Positions 24,543 to 32,439 of a DNA stretch of 64,000 bases are shown here, in pieces. This DNA comes from Myxococcota bacterium (GTDB taxonomy: Bacteria > Myxococcota_A > UBA9160 > UBA6930): assembly GCA_028285625.1 (NCBI GenBank), contig JANQOX010000006.1, positions 122,346-186,345 on the forward strand, written 5' to 3'. Position numbers and translations under genes: made by a program. The notes under the pieces were generated by a model, which saw nothing but the letters and a program-made list of their open reading frames with translations, did no database searches and was not told where the DNA came from. The stretch's first letter is position 1; each line of letters opens with the position of its first letter.

Positions 24543-26705
24543 TTGCTCCGCTTCAACGACATCGCGGACCGCGTGCTCGAGTACAACCCCGAGTGCGATC
24601 TGCCCCTGCTCCAGCGTGCTTACGTCTTCACGGCGAAGGTCCACGACGGCCAGGAGCGCCTGTCCGGCGAGCCGTACCTGATCCACCCGCTCGAGGTCGC
24701 CGGAATCCTCGTCGACATGCGCCTCGACGACGTGACCATCGCGGCTGGGCTGCTCCACGACACCGTCGAGGACACGCTCACCAGTCTCGACGAGATCAAG
24801 CGCCTGTTCGGCGAAGACGTCGCCTTCCTGGTGGAGGGGCTCACCAAGATCTCGAAGATCCAGTTCCGGTCCGCCCAGGAACGGCAGGCCGAGAACTTCC
24901 GGAAGATGCTCGTGGCGATGAGCAAGGACATCCGCATCCTGCTCATCAAGCTGGCGGACCGGCTGCACAACATGCGCACGCTCGAGCACATGGCCGAACC
25001 CAAGGCGCGCGGAGTCGCCCAGGAAACCGTCGACATCTACGTGCCCCTGGCCCACCGGCTGGGCATCGACTGGATGCGCCGCGAGCTCGAAGACCTCTCG
25101 TTCCGCACCCTCAAGCCGGCCGCGGCAACCGAGCTCGAGCAGAAGCTGCGCGGCCGCCATCGCGAGCGCGAGCAGTACATCGAGGAGGTGAGGGGGCTGA
25201 TCCAGCAGCGCCTTGGCGATGCGGGCCTCGCCTGCGAAGTCTCGGGGCGCCTGAAGGAGCTGGCGTCGATCCACGCGAAGATGGAGGCGCAGAGCCTGAG
25301 CTTCGACGAGATCTACGACGTGATCGCGTTTCGCGTCGTGATCGACGGTGGCGCCGACTCGGTGTACCACGCGCTGGGTCTCGTGCACGCGACCTGGGCG
25401 CCGGTGCCCGGCCGCTTCAAGGACTACGTCGCGCTGCCCAAGCCCAACGGCTACCAGTCGCTGCACACCACCGTCATCGGCCCCTATGGCGAGCGCATGG
25501 AGGTGCAGATCCGCACCCTCGACATGCATCGCGGCGCCGAGCTCGGAATCGCCGCCCACTGGCGCTACAAGGGCCGCGGCGGGCAGCCCGAGGACGACGC
25601 CAAGTTCGCATGGCTGCGTCAGCTGCTGGAACGACAGGGCGAACTCAACGATCCGCTCGAGTTCCTCGACGTCCTCAAGGTCGATCTCTTTCCCGACGAG
25701 GTGTTCGTCTTCACGCCGCGTGGTGACGTGGTGAACCTGCCCAAGGGAGCCACGGCGCTCGACTTCGCCTACGGCATCCACAGCGAGGTCGGCTCGCATT
25801 GCACCGGTGCGCGCGTGAACGGCACCATGCGCCCGCTGTCCCACCCCCTCGCCGATGGCGACACCGTCGAGGTCATGACGTCGGCGAGTCAGGAACCCAA
25901 GAAGGACTGGCTCGAGTTCGTCGTGTCGGGGAAGGCGCGCAGCCGCATCCGTCATGCGGTGCGGTTGGCCGAGAACGCGCGCAGTCGCGAGCTGGGGCGC
26001 AGCATCCTCGACCGCGAGTTCCGCAAGGCGGGGCTCTCGCTGGCGCGGCTGCTCGAGCGGGGCGAGCTCGACGAAGTGGCCCAGAAAGAGGCCCGCGGCG
26101 GCGTCGAGGACCTGTTCGCGGCCGTGGGCTACGGCCGCGTGGCCCCGGCCGGGGTGGTGCGAAGCCAGCGGCCCGACTGGAAGGCCGAGGAAGCTCCCGA
26201 GGACAAGGAGCGCCCGCCCCGCAAGCTGCGCGACCTGTTCCGCCGCGAGCGCGAGAAGACCTCGCGGACCGGCATCCTGGTGGACGGGCACGGCGACGTG
26301 CTCGTGCGTTTCGGACAGTGCTGCGCCCCCCTGCCGGGTGACGACATCATCGGCTTCGTGACCAGGGGCCGCGGGGTGACCGTCCACGCGCGTGACTGCC
26401 GCGTGGCGTTCGGCCTCGACCCCGAGCGGCGCATCGAGGTCGACTGGGAAGAGCGCGCCACCGCCGCGCGCAAGACCCGCATCCGCGTGACTTCGCGCGA
26501 TGCGCCGGGCCTGCTGGCTCGGGTCACCAAGACGATCTCGGGCCTGGGCGTGAACATCAGCTCGGCGCGTATCGATACCCACGAGAACACCACGGCGACG
26601 CAGACGTTCGACCTGTGGGTGGGCGACGTCACCACGCTGAACGCGGTGATGAAGGAGATCGAGCGCGTGAAGGGCGTGCTGTCGGTCGAACGCGTCCGCG
26701 GATGA
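24543..26705 (+). CDS. Bifunctional (p)ppGpp synthetase/hydrolase (Rel/SpoT)
   Basis: Makes and degrades (p)ppGpp, the stringent-response alarmone. The protein is 720 residues. The HD hydrolase domain has LLHDTVEDT near residue 72 and KLADRLHNMRTL, both intact. The synthetase domain has DVIAFRVVID, KDYVALPKPNGYQSLHTTV and EVQIRT. A TGS domain with FTPRGDVVNLPKGATALDFAY spans about 400-460, and an ACT domain with RIRVTSRDAPGLLARVTKTI closes the protein. Intact motifs in both domains suggest both activities. TTG 24543 opens directly at LLRFNDI with GAGG 12 bases upstream. The stop begins a chain of two mini-ORFs. Confidence 0.94.
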   Translation: MLRFNDIADRVLEYNPECDLPLLQRAYVFTAKVHDGQERLSGEPYLIHPLEVAGILVDMRLDDVTIAAGLLHDTVEDTLTSLDEIKRLFGEDVAFLVEGLTKISKIQFRSAQERQAENFRKMLVAMSKDIRILLIKLADRLHNMRTLEHMAEPKARGVAQETVDIYVPLAHRLGIDWMRRELEDLSFRTLKPAAATELEQKLRGRHREREQYIEEVRGLIQQRLGDAGLACEVSGRLKELASIHAKMEAQSLSFDEIYDVIAFRVVIDGGADSVYHALGLVHATWAPVPGRFKDYVALPKPNGYQSLHTTVIGPYGERMEVQIRTLDMHRGAELGIAAHWRYKGRGGQPEDDAKFAWLRQLLERQGELNDPLEFLDVLKVDLFPDEVFVFTPRGDVVNLPKGATALDFAYGIHSEVGSHCTGARVNGTMRPLSHPLADGDTVEVMTSASQEPKKDWLEFVVSGKARSRIRHAVRLAENARSRELGRSILDREFRKAGLSLARLLERGELDEVAQKEARGGVEDLFAAVGYGRVAPAGVVRSQRPDWKAEEAPEDKERPPRKLRDLFRREREKTSRTGILVDGHGDVLVRFGQCCAPLPGDDIIGFVTRGRGVTVHARDCRVAFGLDPERRIEVDWEERATAARKTRIRVTSRDAPGLLARVTKTISGLGVNISSARIDTHENTTATQTFDLWVGDVTTLNAVMKEIERVKGVLSVERVRG

Positions 26706-26751
26706 GCCGTGCGGGTGTCCGCGGATGAGCCGTGCGGGTGCCCGCGGATGA
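26702..26751 (+). repeat. 23-bp tandem repeat forming two linker mini-ORFs between rel and a GT2 gene
   Basis: Two near-identical 23-base units (26702-26724 and 26725-26747; one mismatch) are followed by a third, diverged copy that is the start of the next gene. ATG 26702 overlaps the rel stop, reads MSRAGVRG and stops at 26726-26728. ATG 26725 overlaps that stop, reads MSRAGARG and stops at 26749-26751. The gene's own ATG at 26748 (MSRAGAPR...) overlaps that stop. All three joints are ATGA. Confidence 0.85.
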
Positions 26752-27575
26752 GCCGCGCCGGCGCGCCGCGGCTCAGCGTTTGCGTGATCGCGAAGGACGA
26801 GGAGGCCCTGCTGGGGCGTTGCCTCGCCTCGGTCGGCTTTGCGGACGAAGTCGTGGTGGTGGTCGATGCTTCGAGTCGCGATCGGACCGAGTCGCTGGCA
26901 CGCGAGGCGGGGGCCCGCGTCGTCGTCCATGCCTACGAGGGCAACATCGAGCAGAAGAACCACGCGCTCTCGCTCGCGCAGGGAGAGTACGTGCTCGCAC
27001 TCGACGCGGACGAGGCGGTGACACCCGAGTTGCGCGCCGCCATCGAGGCCTTCGTGGCGAGACCTTCGACCGAGCCCGGCGCCGCCGAGGTGAACCGGGT
27101 GACGTACCACCTGGGGCGTTGGATCCGCCACGGCGACTTCTACCCGGACTGGCAGCTGCGGCTGTTCCGACGCGGGTCGGGAAGCTGGGCGGGAACGAAC
27201 CCTCACGGGCGGGTGCGCGTCGCAGGCCCCGTGGTGCGACTCGAGGGAGAACTCGAGCACCGCAGCTACCGCGACCTGGCCGACCAAGTGGCGCGGATCC
27301 AGGACTTCACGTCGATCCAGGCCCAGGAGAACCTGCGTGCCGGGCGTTCGGGCACGCTGGCGGCCATGGTGCTGAACCCGCCGGCCCGCTTCCTGCGCGC
27401 CTACCTGCTGAAGGGAGGTTTCCGCGACGGTGTGGCGGGCTTCGTGATCGCGGCCGCCACGTCCTTCCATGTGTTCCTGAAGTACGCGAAGCAGTGGGAG
27501 CTCGAGCAACGCGGCGGGGGCGACGATGGTGCGGGCGCCGGCGGGGCATACGGCTCGCAGGAGCCACGCGGGTAG
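26748..27575 (+). CDS. Family 2 glycosyltransferase, WaaE/KdtX-like
   Basis: The protein is 275 residues. LSVCVIAKDEEALLGRCLASVGFADEVVVVVDASSRDRT opens the GT-A domain. EGNIEQKNHALSLAQGEYVLALDADEAV holds the DXD (DAD) metal site, and FYPDWQLRLFRR with the NPHGRV stretch is typical of WaaE/KdtX LPS-core beta-glucosyltransferase-like proteins. A C-terminal amphipathic segment (PPARFLRAYLLKGGFRDG) is a usual membrane contact. ATG 26748 is chosen because upstream start codons lead only to mini-ORFs. The last 15 residues are Gly-rich and overlap the next gene. Confidence 0.86.
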   Translation: MSRAGAPRLSVCVIAKDEEALLGRCLASVGFADEVVVVVDASSRDRTESLAREAGARVVVHAYEGNIEQKNHALSLAQGEYVLALDADEAVTPELRAAIEAFVARPSTEPGAAEVNRVTYHLGRWIRHGDFYPDWQLRLFRRGSGSWAGTNPHGRVRVAGPVVRLEGELEHRSYRDLADQVARIQDFTSIQAQENLRAGRSGTLAAMVLNPPARFLRAYLLKGGFRDGVAGFVIAAATSFHVFLKYAKQWELEQRGGGDDGAGAGGAYGSQEPRG

Positions 27576-28725
27576 TCGATTGCGCGTTCTTCACGTGACG
27601 AGCGACTGGAAGTGGACCGGGCCGGCCGAGCCCATGGTGCGTCTGGGGCTGGCGCTCCGGGCGCAGGGCCACGATGTCCAGATGGCGTGCCCGGACGCGC
27701 CCGAGGGTGCCGATCGCGCGCTGCGACCGGCGGCCGAGAAGCTCGGCCTCGCGCCCGCCGTCACGCTGGAGCGCGCGCGCGGATTGCGACCCCTGGCAGA
27801 CCGCTCCGACGTGGCGGCCCTCGGCCGCCTGCTGCGCGATGGGCCCGTCGACGTCGTCCATGCCTGGCACACGCGCGACCACCTGTTGGCGCTGCGTGCG
27901 GCGGGCGTCGGCCGACGCGAGACGGCCGTGGTGCGCTCCTGGCGGATGGGCGAGGAGATCACGCCGACGCCCTGGAACCGCCTCCTGTTCGGCCGCGGCA
28001 CCGATGGTCTCGTGTGCGTATCGCCCGGCACCGCGCGTGCCTGCGCCGCGATCCGGCCTGGCCTTCCGGTGCGCGGCGTCTTCGGGGCCGTCGACCTCGA
28101 GCGCTTCCAGCCGGCGATGCCCGACCCGCGGGTGCGTCAGGAACTCGGCCTCGCGCCCCACCATCGGGTGATCGGGATCGTCGCGCGCGTGCAGCCGCAC
28201 CGGCGTTTCGATCTGCTGCTCGAGGCGGCGCGGCTCTGCTTCGCGAAGGACCCGGATGCCCGGCTGCTGATTCTGGGCCGCGGTACGCACCGCGAGGCGG
28301 TTGCCGAAGGGCCGGCCCGGAAGCTCGGCATCGCCGACCGCGTGGTGTTCGGCGGCTACCGGCGCGAGGACTACGCCGACGTCCTGCGCAGCATGGACGT
28401 CTTCACGTTCCTGGTACCCGGAAGCGACGGCAGCTGCCGCGCGCTGCTCGAGGCCCAGGCTTGCGGGGTCCCCGCGGTGACGACGCGGCGCGGGGCCCTC
28501 GCCGAGATCGTCGAGGACGGCACGACCGGTCGGCTGGTGCCGGAGTATCCCGAGCCGCTGGCCGCGGCCTGGGCGGAGCTGCTCGGCGACGCAGCGCTTC
28601 GCGCCCAGCAGGGGCGGGCGGCCCGGGAGGGCGCGGTCCGGCGCTTCGATCCGGAGCGACAGGGGCAGGAAGTGGCTGCGTTCTACGAAGACGTCTGCCA
28701 GGCGAAGCGCGCGGCGGGCCGGTGA
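27526..28725 (+). CDS. Family 4 glycosyltransferase
   Basis: GT-B enzyme of up to 399 residues. The first strand is LRVLHVTSDWKWTGPAEPMVRLGLAL. The middle has VDVVHAWHTRDHLLALRA. The C-terminal donor domain has VIGIVARVQPHRRFDLLLEAA, LLILGRG, VVFGGYRREDYADVL and SCRALLEAQACGVPAVTT with the E-x7-E motif slightly altered. ATG 27526 overlaps the previous gene by 50 bases; a TTG at 27580, five bases after that gene's stop and just at the first strand, is an equally plausible start. Sugar specificity is unknown. Confidence 0.82.
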   Translation: MVRAPAGHTARRSHAGSRLRVLHVTSDWKWTGPAEPMVRLGLALRAQGHDVQMACPDAPEGADRALRPAAEKLGLAPAVTLERARGLRPLADRSDVAALGRLLRDGPVDVVHAWHTRDHLLALRAAGVGRRETAVVRSWRMGEEITPTPWNRLLFGRGTDGLVCVSPGTARACAAIRPGLPVRGVFGAVDLERFQPAMPDPRVRQELGLAPHHRVIGIVARVQPHRRFDLLLEAARLCFAKDPDARLLILGRGTHREAVAEGPARKLGIADRVVFGGYRREDYADVLRSMDVFTFLVPGSDGSCRALLEAQACGVPAVTTRRGALAEIVEDGTTGRLVPEYPEPLAAAWAELLGDAALRAQQGRAAREGAVRRFDPERQGQEVAAFYEDVCQAKRAAGR

Positions 28726-29795
28726 CGACGTCGACTGCAGGGGGCGTATCGCTGTTCGTCCCGGGACGCCTCTGCCTGTTCGGAGAACACTCGGACTGGG
28801 CAGGCGGCTATCGGGCCTCGCATCCGCACATCGAACCCGGAGCCTGCCTGGTGGTGGGCACGGACCAGGGCCTCCGTGCGACGGCAGCCCCACTCGAGGG
28901 AGTGCTCGAGCTCACGACGCGGCTTCCGGATGGGCCGGCATTCGGCCCGGAGCGCATTCCGCTCGAGCTCGCGACGCTCGACGAGGTCGCGCGCGGCACC
29001 GGCTTCTTCAGCTACGCCGCCGCGACGGCGCGCGAGATGTGCGAGCGCTACCCGGTCGGCGGGCTCCGGCTCGAGGTCGAGGCGGACCTGCCCGTGCGCA
29101 AGGGCCTGTCGTCGTCCGCCGCGGTCTGTGTGCTGGTGGTGCGCGCCTTCTCGGAGTTGCACGGGCTCGGGCTCGGCCCCCGCGAAGAGATGGCCCTGGC
29201 CTATGCCGGCGAGCGACGAACCGGAAGCGAGTGCGGTCGCATGGATCAGGTCTGCGCGTTCGGTCGGCGCGTGACGTCTCTGCACTTCGACGCCGAGGCC
29301 TTCGAGGTGGAGCCGATCGCCCCTGCTGGCGCATTCCACCTGCTGGTGATCGATCTGCAGCGAGGCAAGGACACCCGGCGCATCCTGTCGGATCTGAACG
29401 CCTGCTTCCCGGAGGCCCCGGGGCGCGTGGCGGAGGGGGTGCGCGAGGCCCTCGGTCGCGAGAACCGCGCCCTGGTCGGCCGGGCGCGTGCGGCGGTCGA
29501 AGCGGGGGATGCCCGCGCACTCGGTGCGCTGATGACCGAGGCGCAGGCCCTGTTCGACGCGAAGGTCGCGCCGGCCTGCCCCGAACTGCGCGCGCCGCGC
29601 CTGCACGAGGTGCTGGCGCACCCCGCGCTGGCCGAACTGGCCTTCGGCGGGAAGGGCGTGGGCTCCCAAGGCGACGGTTGCGCGCAGATCGTGGCCCGCG
29701 ACGCCGCCGCACGCGACGCGTTGGCCGTCGCGCTCGAGCGCGACTTCGACGTGCGCTGTCTGCCGCTCACTCTGGAGCCCCGCGCGACCGGATAG
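28722..29795 (+). CDS. GHMP-family sugar kinase, galactokinase/mevalonate-kinase-like
   Basis: The protein is 357 residues. Motif 1 is GRLCLFGEHSDWAGGYR. The ATP-binding motif 2 is DLPVRKGLSSSAAVCVLVVRAF. A glycine-rich motif 3 variant, GGKGVGSQGDG, lies near the C-terminus. The GEHSD box is closest to galactokinase and mevalonate kinase, but the substrate cannot be fixed. Its place after two glycosyltransferases (GTGA overlap) suggests it activates a monosaccharide for the same glycan, perhaps in a salvage kinase plus pyrophosphorylase route; no pyrophosphorylase is nearby. Confidence 0.72.
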   Translation: MTTSTAGGVSLFVPGRLCLFGEHSDWAGGYRASHPHIEPGACLVVGTDQGLRATAAPLEGVLELTTRLPDGPAFGPERIPLELATLDEVARGTGFFSYAAATAREMCERYPVGGLRLEVEADLPVRKGLSSSAAVCVLVVRAFSELHGLGLGPREEMALAYAGERRTGSECGRMDQVCAFGRRVTSLHFDAEAFEVEPIAPAGAFHLLVIDLQRGKDTRRILSDLNACFPEAPGRVAEGVREALGRENRALVGRARAAVEAGDARALGALMTEAQALFDAKVAPACPELRAPRLHEVLAHPALAELAFGGKGVGSQGDGCAQIVARDAAARDALAVALERDFDVRCLPLTLEPRATG

Positions 29796-29825
29796 CTCGC
29801 GCGCGAACGCGTCTCCCAGCAGTCA

Positions 29826-29959
29826 CGAGGACGGAGGCACAGCCTGGGCCGGAGGCGAGCGGGCGTCGTGCTCAGCTCCGGCGCGGGCGAGCGCGGTGCC
29901 CATCCGCAGGCGGCACGCGCCTCCGAATTCCGCGCGCCGCCCGCTCGCCTCCGTCCTCG
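29826..29959. terminator. Long interrupted inverted repeat between convergent genes
   Basis: CGAGGACGGA (29826-29835) pairs with TCCGTCCTCG (29950-29959), and GGAGGCGAGCGGG (29851-29863) pairs with CCCGCTCGCCTCC (29940-29952). The arms overlap on the right, so they are alternative stems. The element fills the gap between the GHMP kinase (+) and TM2 gene (-) and could serve as a bidirectional terminator. Confidence 0.5.
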
Positions 29960-29984
29960 GTGCTGCGAGGCGGCGCGTTGGCGA

Positions 29985-30383
29985 TCAGGCGCTGGCGTTG
30001 ACCACGGTGATCTGGTCGTTGAGCGTCCAGAAGTCGTAGAGCACGCCGAGGCCTACGATGCCGCCCGTCAGCAGGTAGAGGATTCCGGTGATCCACTTGC
30101 CCATCATCATGCGGTGGATCCCGAACACGCCCACGAAGGTGAGCAGGATCCAGCAGATCGTGTAGTCCACGGGGCCCGTCTGGAACCGCAGGTCGGCCTC
30201 GGCGTCCATGCCCGGGATCAGGAACAGGTCGATGATCCAGCCGATCCCGAGCAGGCCCAGCGTGAAGAACCAGATCGTGCCCGTCACGGGCTTGCCGTAG
30301 TAGAAGCGGTGCGCGCCCAGGAATCCGAAGATCCAGAGCACGTAGCCGATGGTCTTGCGGTGGGTGTCGTTGGGGTCGGCCAT
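29985..30383 (-). CDS. TM2-domain membrane protein with two TM2 repeats
   Basis: The protein is 132 residues with two TM2 units: GFLGAHRFYYGKPVTGTIWF...GWIIDLFLI and GVFGIHRMMMGKWITGILYL...LGVLYDFWTL. Each has two hydrophobic helices around a conserved acidic turn, giving four TM segments. ATG 30383 is preceded by AAGGAGA at good spacing. The function of bacterial TM2 proteins is not established. It is separated by 46 bases from the exporter gene upstream and may be transcribed with it. Confidence 0.85.
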   Translation of the reverse strand: MADPNDTHRKTIGYVLWIFGFLGAHRFYYGKPVTGTIWFFTLGLLGIGWIIDLFLIPGMDAEADLRFQTGPVDYTICWILLTFVGVFGIHRMMMGKWITGILYLLTGGIVGLGVLYDFWTLNDQITVVNASA

Positions 30384-30429
30384 GGGATTCTCCTTGGTCG
30401 GTTTCGTTGGCGGTCTGGCGGGCGCAGCC

Positions 30430-32388
30430 TCAGCGCGCATCGACGCTGGCGAGCTCGAGATACGCGCCGCCGGGCCGCGCCATCAGCTCGTCGTGGGTGC
30501 CCGACTCGACGACGCGGCCCTTGTCGAGCACGACGATGCGATCGGCACCGCGAATCGTCGACAGCCGGTGGGCGATCACGAAGACGGTCCGGCCCTCGAG
30601 CAGCGCCTCGATGGCCTCTTGCACGAACTGCTCGCTCTTGGCGTCGAGGGCGCTGGTGGCCTCGTCGAAGAAGAGCACGTCCGGGTCGCGCAGGATCGCC
30701 CGCGCGATGGTGACGCGCTGGCGCTGCCCGCCCGAGAGGCGGGCGCCGCCCTCGCCGACGTCGGTCGCGAACCCGTCGGGAAGGTCGCCGACGAACTCGT
30801 CCACGTGGGCGGCGCGCGCCGCGCGCGCCACGTCCTCGTCGGTCGCGCCGGGGCGTCCGTAGCGGATGTTGTCGGCGATGCTCCCCGGAAACAGGAAGGC
30901 GTCCTGGGTGACCACGGCCACCCGCGAGAGCCACGCCTCGCGCCGCAGCTGGTGCAGGTCGACCCCGTCCACTTCGATGTGGCCGTCGTCGGGCTCGTGG
31001 AAGCGCAGCAGCAGGTCGATGAGCGTGGTCTTGCCCGAGCCCGTGCGTCCCACGAGCGCGACGGTCTGGCCGGCCGGGACGTCGAGATCGATGTGGTCGA
31101 GAACGGGCTCGCGCCCGTACGAGAAGGACAGGTCGCGCACGCGGATGCCCTGTTGCACGCCATCGAACCCCAGGGCGCCGTCCGTGTCGGCGAGGTCGCT
31201 CTCGCGATCGAGCAGCTCGAAGAAGCGGTCGGCCGAGGGCAGGGCCTCCATCAGGCGCGTCCACCCCTTGGTGAGGTCCTTCACCGGCCGATAGGTCGTC
31301 TGCATCACGAAGAAGTAGGCCGCTAGCGATCCCAGCGTGAGGCCCCAGAGCCCCTGGACCACGACGGCGGCGCCCACCAGGACGACGGCGATGCCGATGG
31401 TGTTGTTGAGCCCCTCGACCGTGGCGCGCGCCAGGGCCCGGCCGCGCACCACGCGCATGCCGCGGCGGAACAGCCGCAGGTTGTCCCTCTCGAACGACTG
31501 CTCTTCGACGCGCTCGGCCGAGAACGCCTTGATGACCTTGATGCCCGAGAGGATCTGGACCAGGCGCTGGGTCACGTCGCCCTGGGTCTCCTGTCGGCGG
31601 CGGGCACTCTTGCGGATGGCGCGTCCGAACAGCGCGATGGCGCCGGCGAGGATGGGGGTCACCACCGCCAGGGCCAGGGAAAGCTGCCAGGAGATCCAGA
31701 GCAGAAGCACCACGCCCACGGCGAGCGCGATCCCCGATTGCAGGACGTCCACCAGGATGTGGTCCAGGGCCACGTGCGCGCGCTGGGTGTCGTTCGTCAC
31801 ACGCGACAGCACGTCACCGCGGCTGGTGCCGTGGTGGAAGCGAAGCGGAAGGCGCAGGAGCTTGGCGCAGAGGTCCTGCTGGAGGTCGACCAGGACGCGA
31901 CCGAGGACGTACTGCGACAGGTAGAGCTGGCCCAGGTGGGCCACCGGGAGCACGAGCACGATCAGCAACGCTGCCCAAAGCACTCGGGGCAGGCTCTCGC
32001 GTACCTGTGCGGCCAGGGCCTCGCGCTCGGCATCGGTGGCGAGTGCGGGTTCGCCTCCGGTCGCGGCCTCGCGTTCCGCGGCGGGCGCGCCGCCGGCGTC
32101 GTCGCCGCGTCCCAACACGTCGTCCACCAGCGCACCGATGTCCGGCCCCGTGAGCCCCTCGGCGGCGGCGCTGCCGGGGAGGATCACATCGTCGAACAGC
32201 GGCTTCAGGATCCAGGCACGGCCCGCCCGCGCGACGGAATAGGCCCCGGCGCAGACCACGGCCAGCGCCAGTACGCCGATCCAGGGCCGCACGTAGCGAA
32301 CCAGCCGCCACAGGGTGGCGCGCGACGACGGCGCGACCGAGGGCGTGCCGGACTGCGGGTCCGTTCGAGTGGGCACCGGCGAGAGCAT
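30430..32388 (-). CDS. MsbA-like ABC exporter (fused TMD-NBD)
   Basis: Half-transporter of about 652 residues; homodimers of this type flip lipid A core or other lipids. Six TM segments cover about 25-380, with a roughly 60-residue Ala/Glu-rich periplasmic insert after TM1. The NBD has Walker A VGRTGSGKTTLID, signature LSGGQRQRVTIARAI, Walker B VLFFDEATSALD and the H-loop IAHRLST, all canonical. ATG 32388 is taken as the start; a TTG at 32412 would add eight residues. Location away from lpxK leaves its substrate open, though it is the most MsbA-like of three exporters here. Confidence 0.85.
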   Translation of the reverse strand: MLSPVPTRTDPQSGTPSVAPSSRATLWRLVRYVRPWIGVLALAVVCAGAYSVARAGRAWILKPLFDDVILPGSAAAEGLTGPDIGALVDDVLGRGDDAGGAPAAEREAATGGEPALATDAEREALAAQVRESLPRVLWAALLIVLVLPVAHLGQLYLSQYVLGRVLVDLQQDLCAKLLRLPLRFHHGTSRGDVLSRVTNDTQRAHVALDHILVDVLQSGIALAVGVVLLLWISWQLSLALAVVTPILAGAIALFGRAIRKSARRRQETQGDVTQRLVQILSGIKVIKAFSAERVEEQSFERDNLRLFRRGMRVVRGRALARATVEGLNNTIGIAVVLVGAAVVVQGLWGLTLGSLAAYFFVMQTTYRPVKDLTKGWTRLMEALPSADRFFELLDRESDLADTDGALGFDGVQQGIRVRDLSFSYGREPVLDHIDLDVPAGQTVALVGRTGSGKTTLIDLLLRFHEPDDGHIEVDGVDLHQLRREAWLSRVAVVTQDAFLFPGSIADNIRYGRPGATDEDVARAARAAHVDEFVGDLPDGFATDVGEGGARLSGGQRQRVTIARAILRDPDVLFFDEATSALDAKSEQFVQEAIEALLEGRTVFVIAHRLSTIRGADRIVVLDKGRVVESGTHDELMARPGGAYLELASVDAR

Positions 32389-32439
32389 CACCCGAGCGCC
32401 CCCGGAGGGCAATCCGCCCGCACCAGGCCCGCCGGCGGG

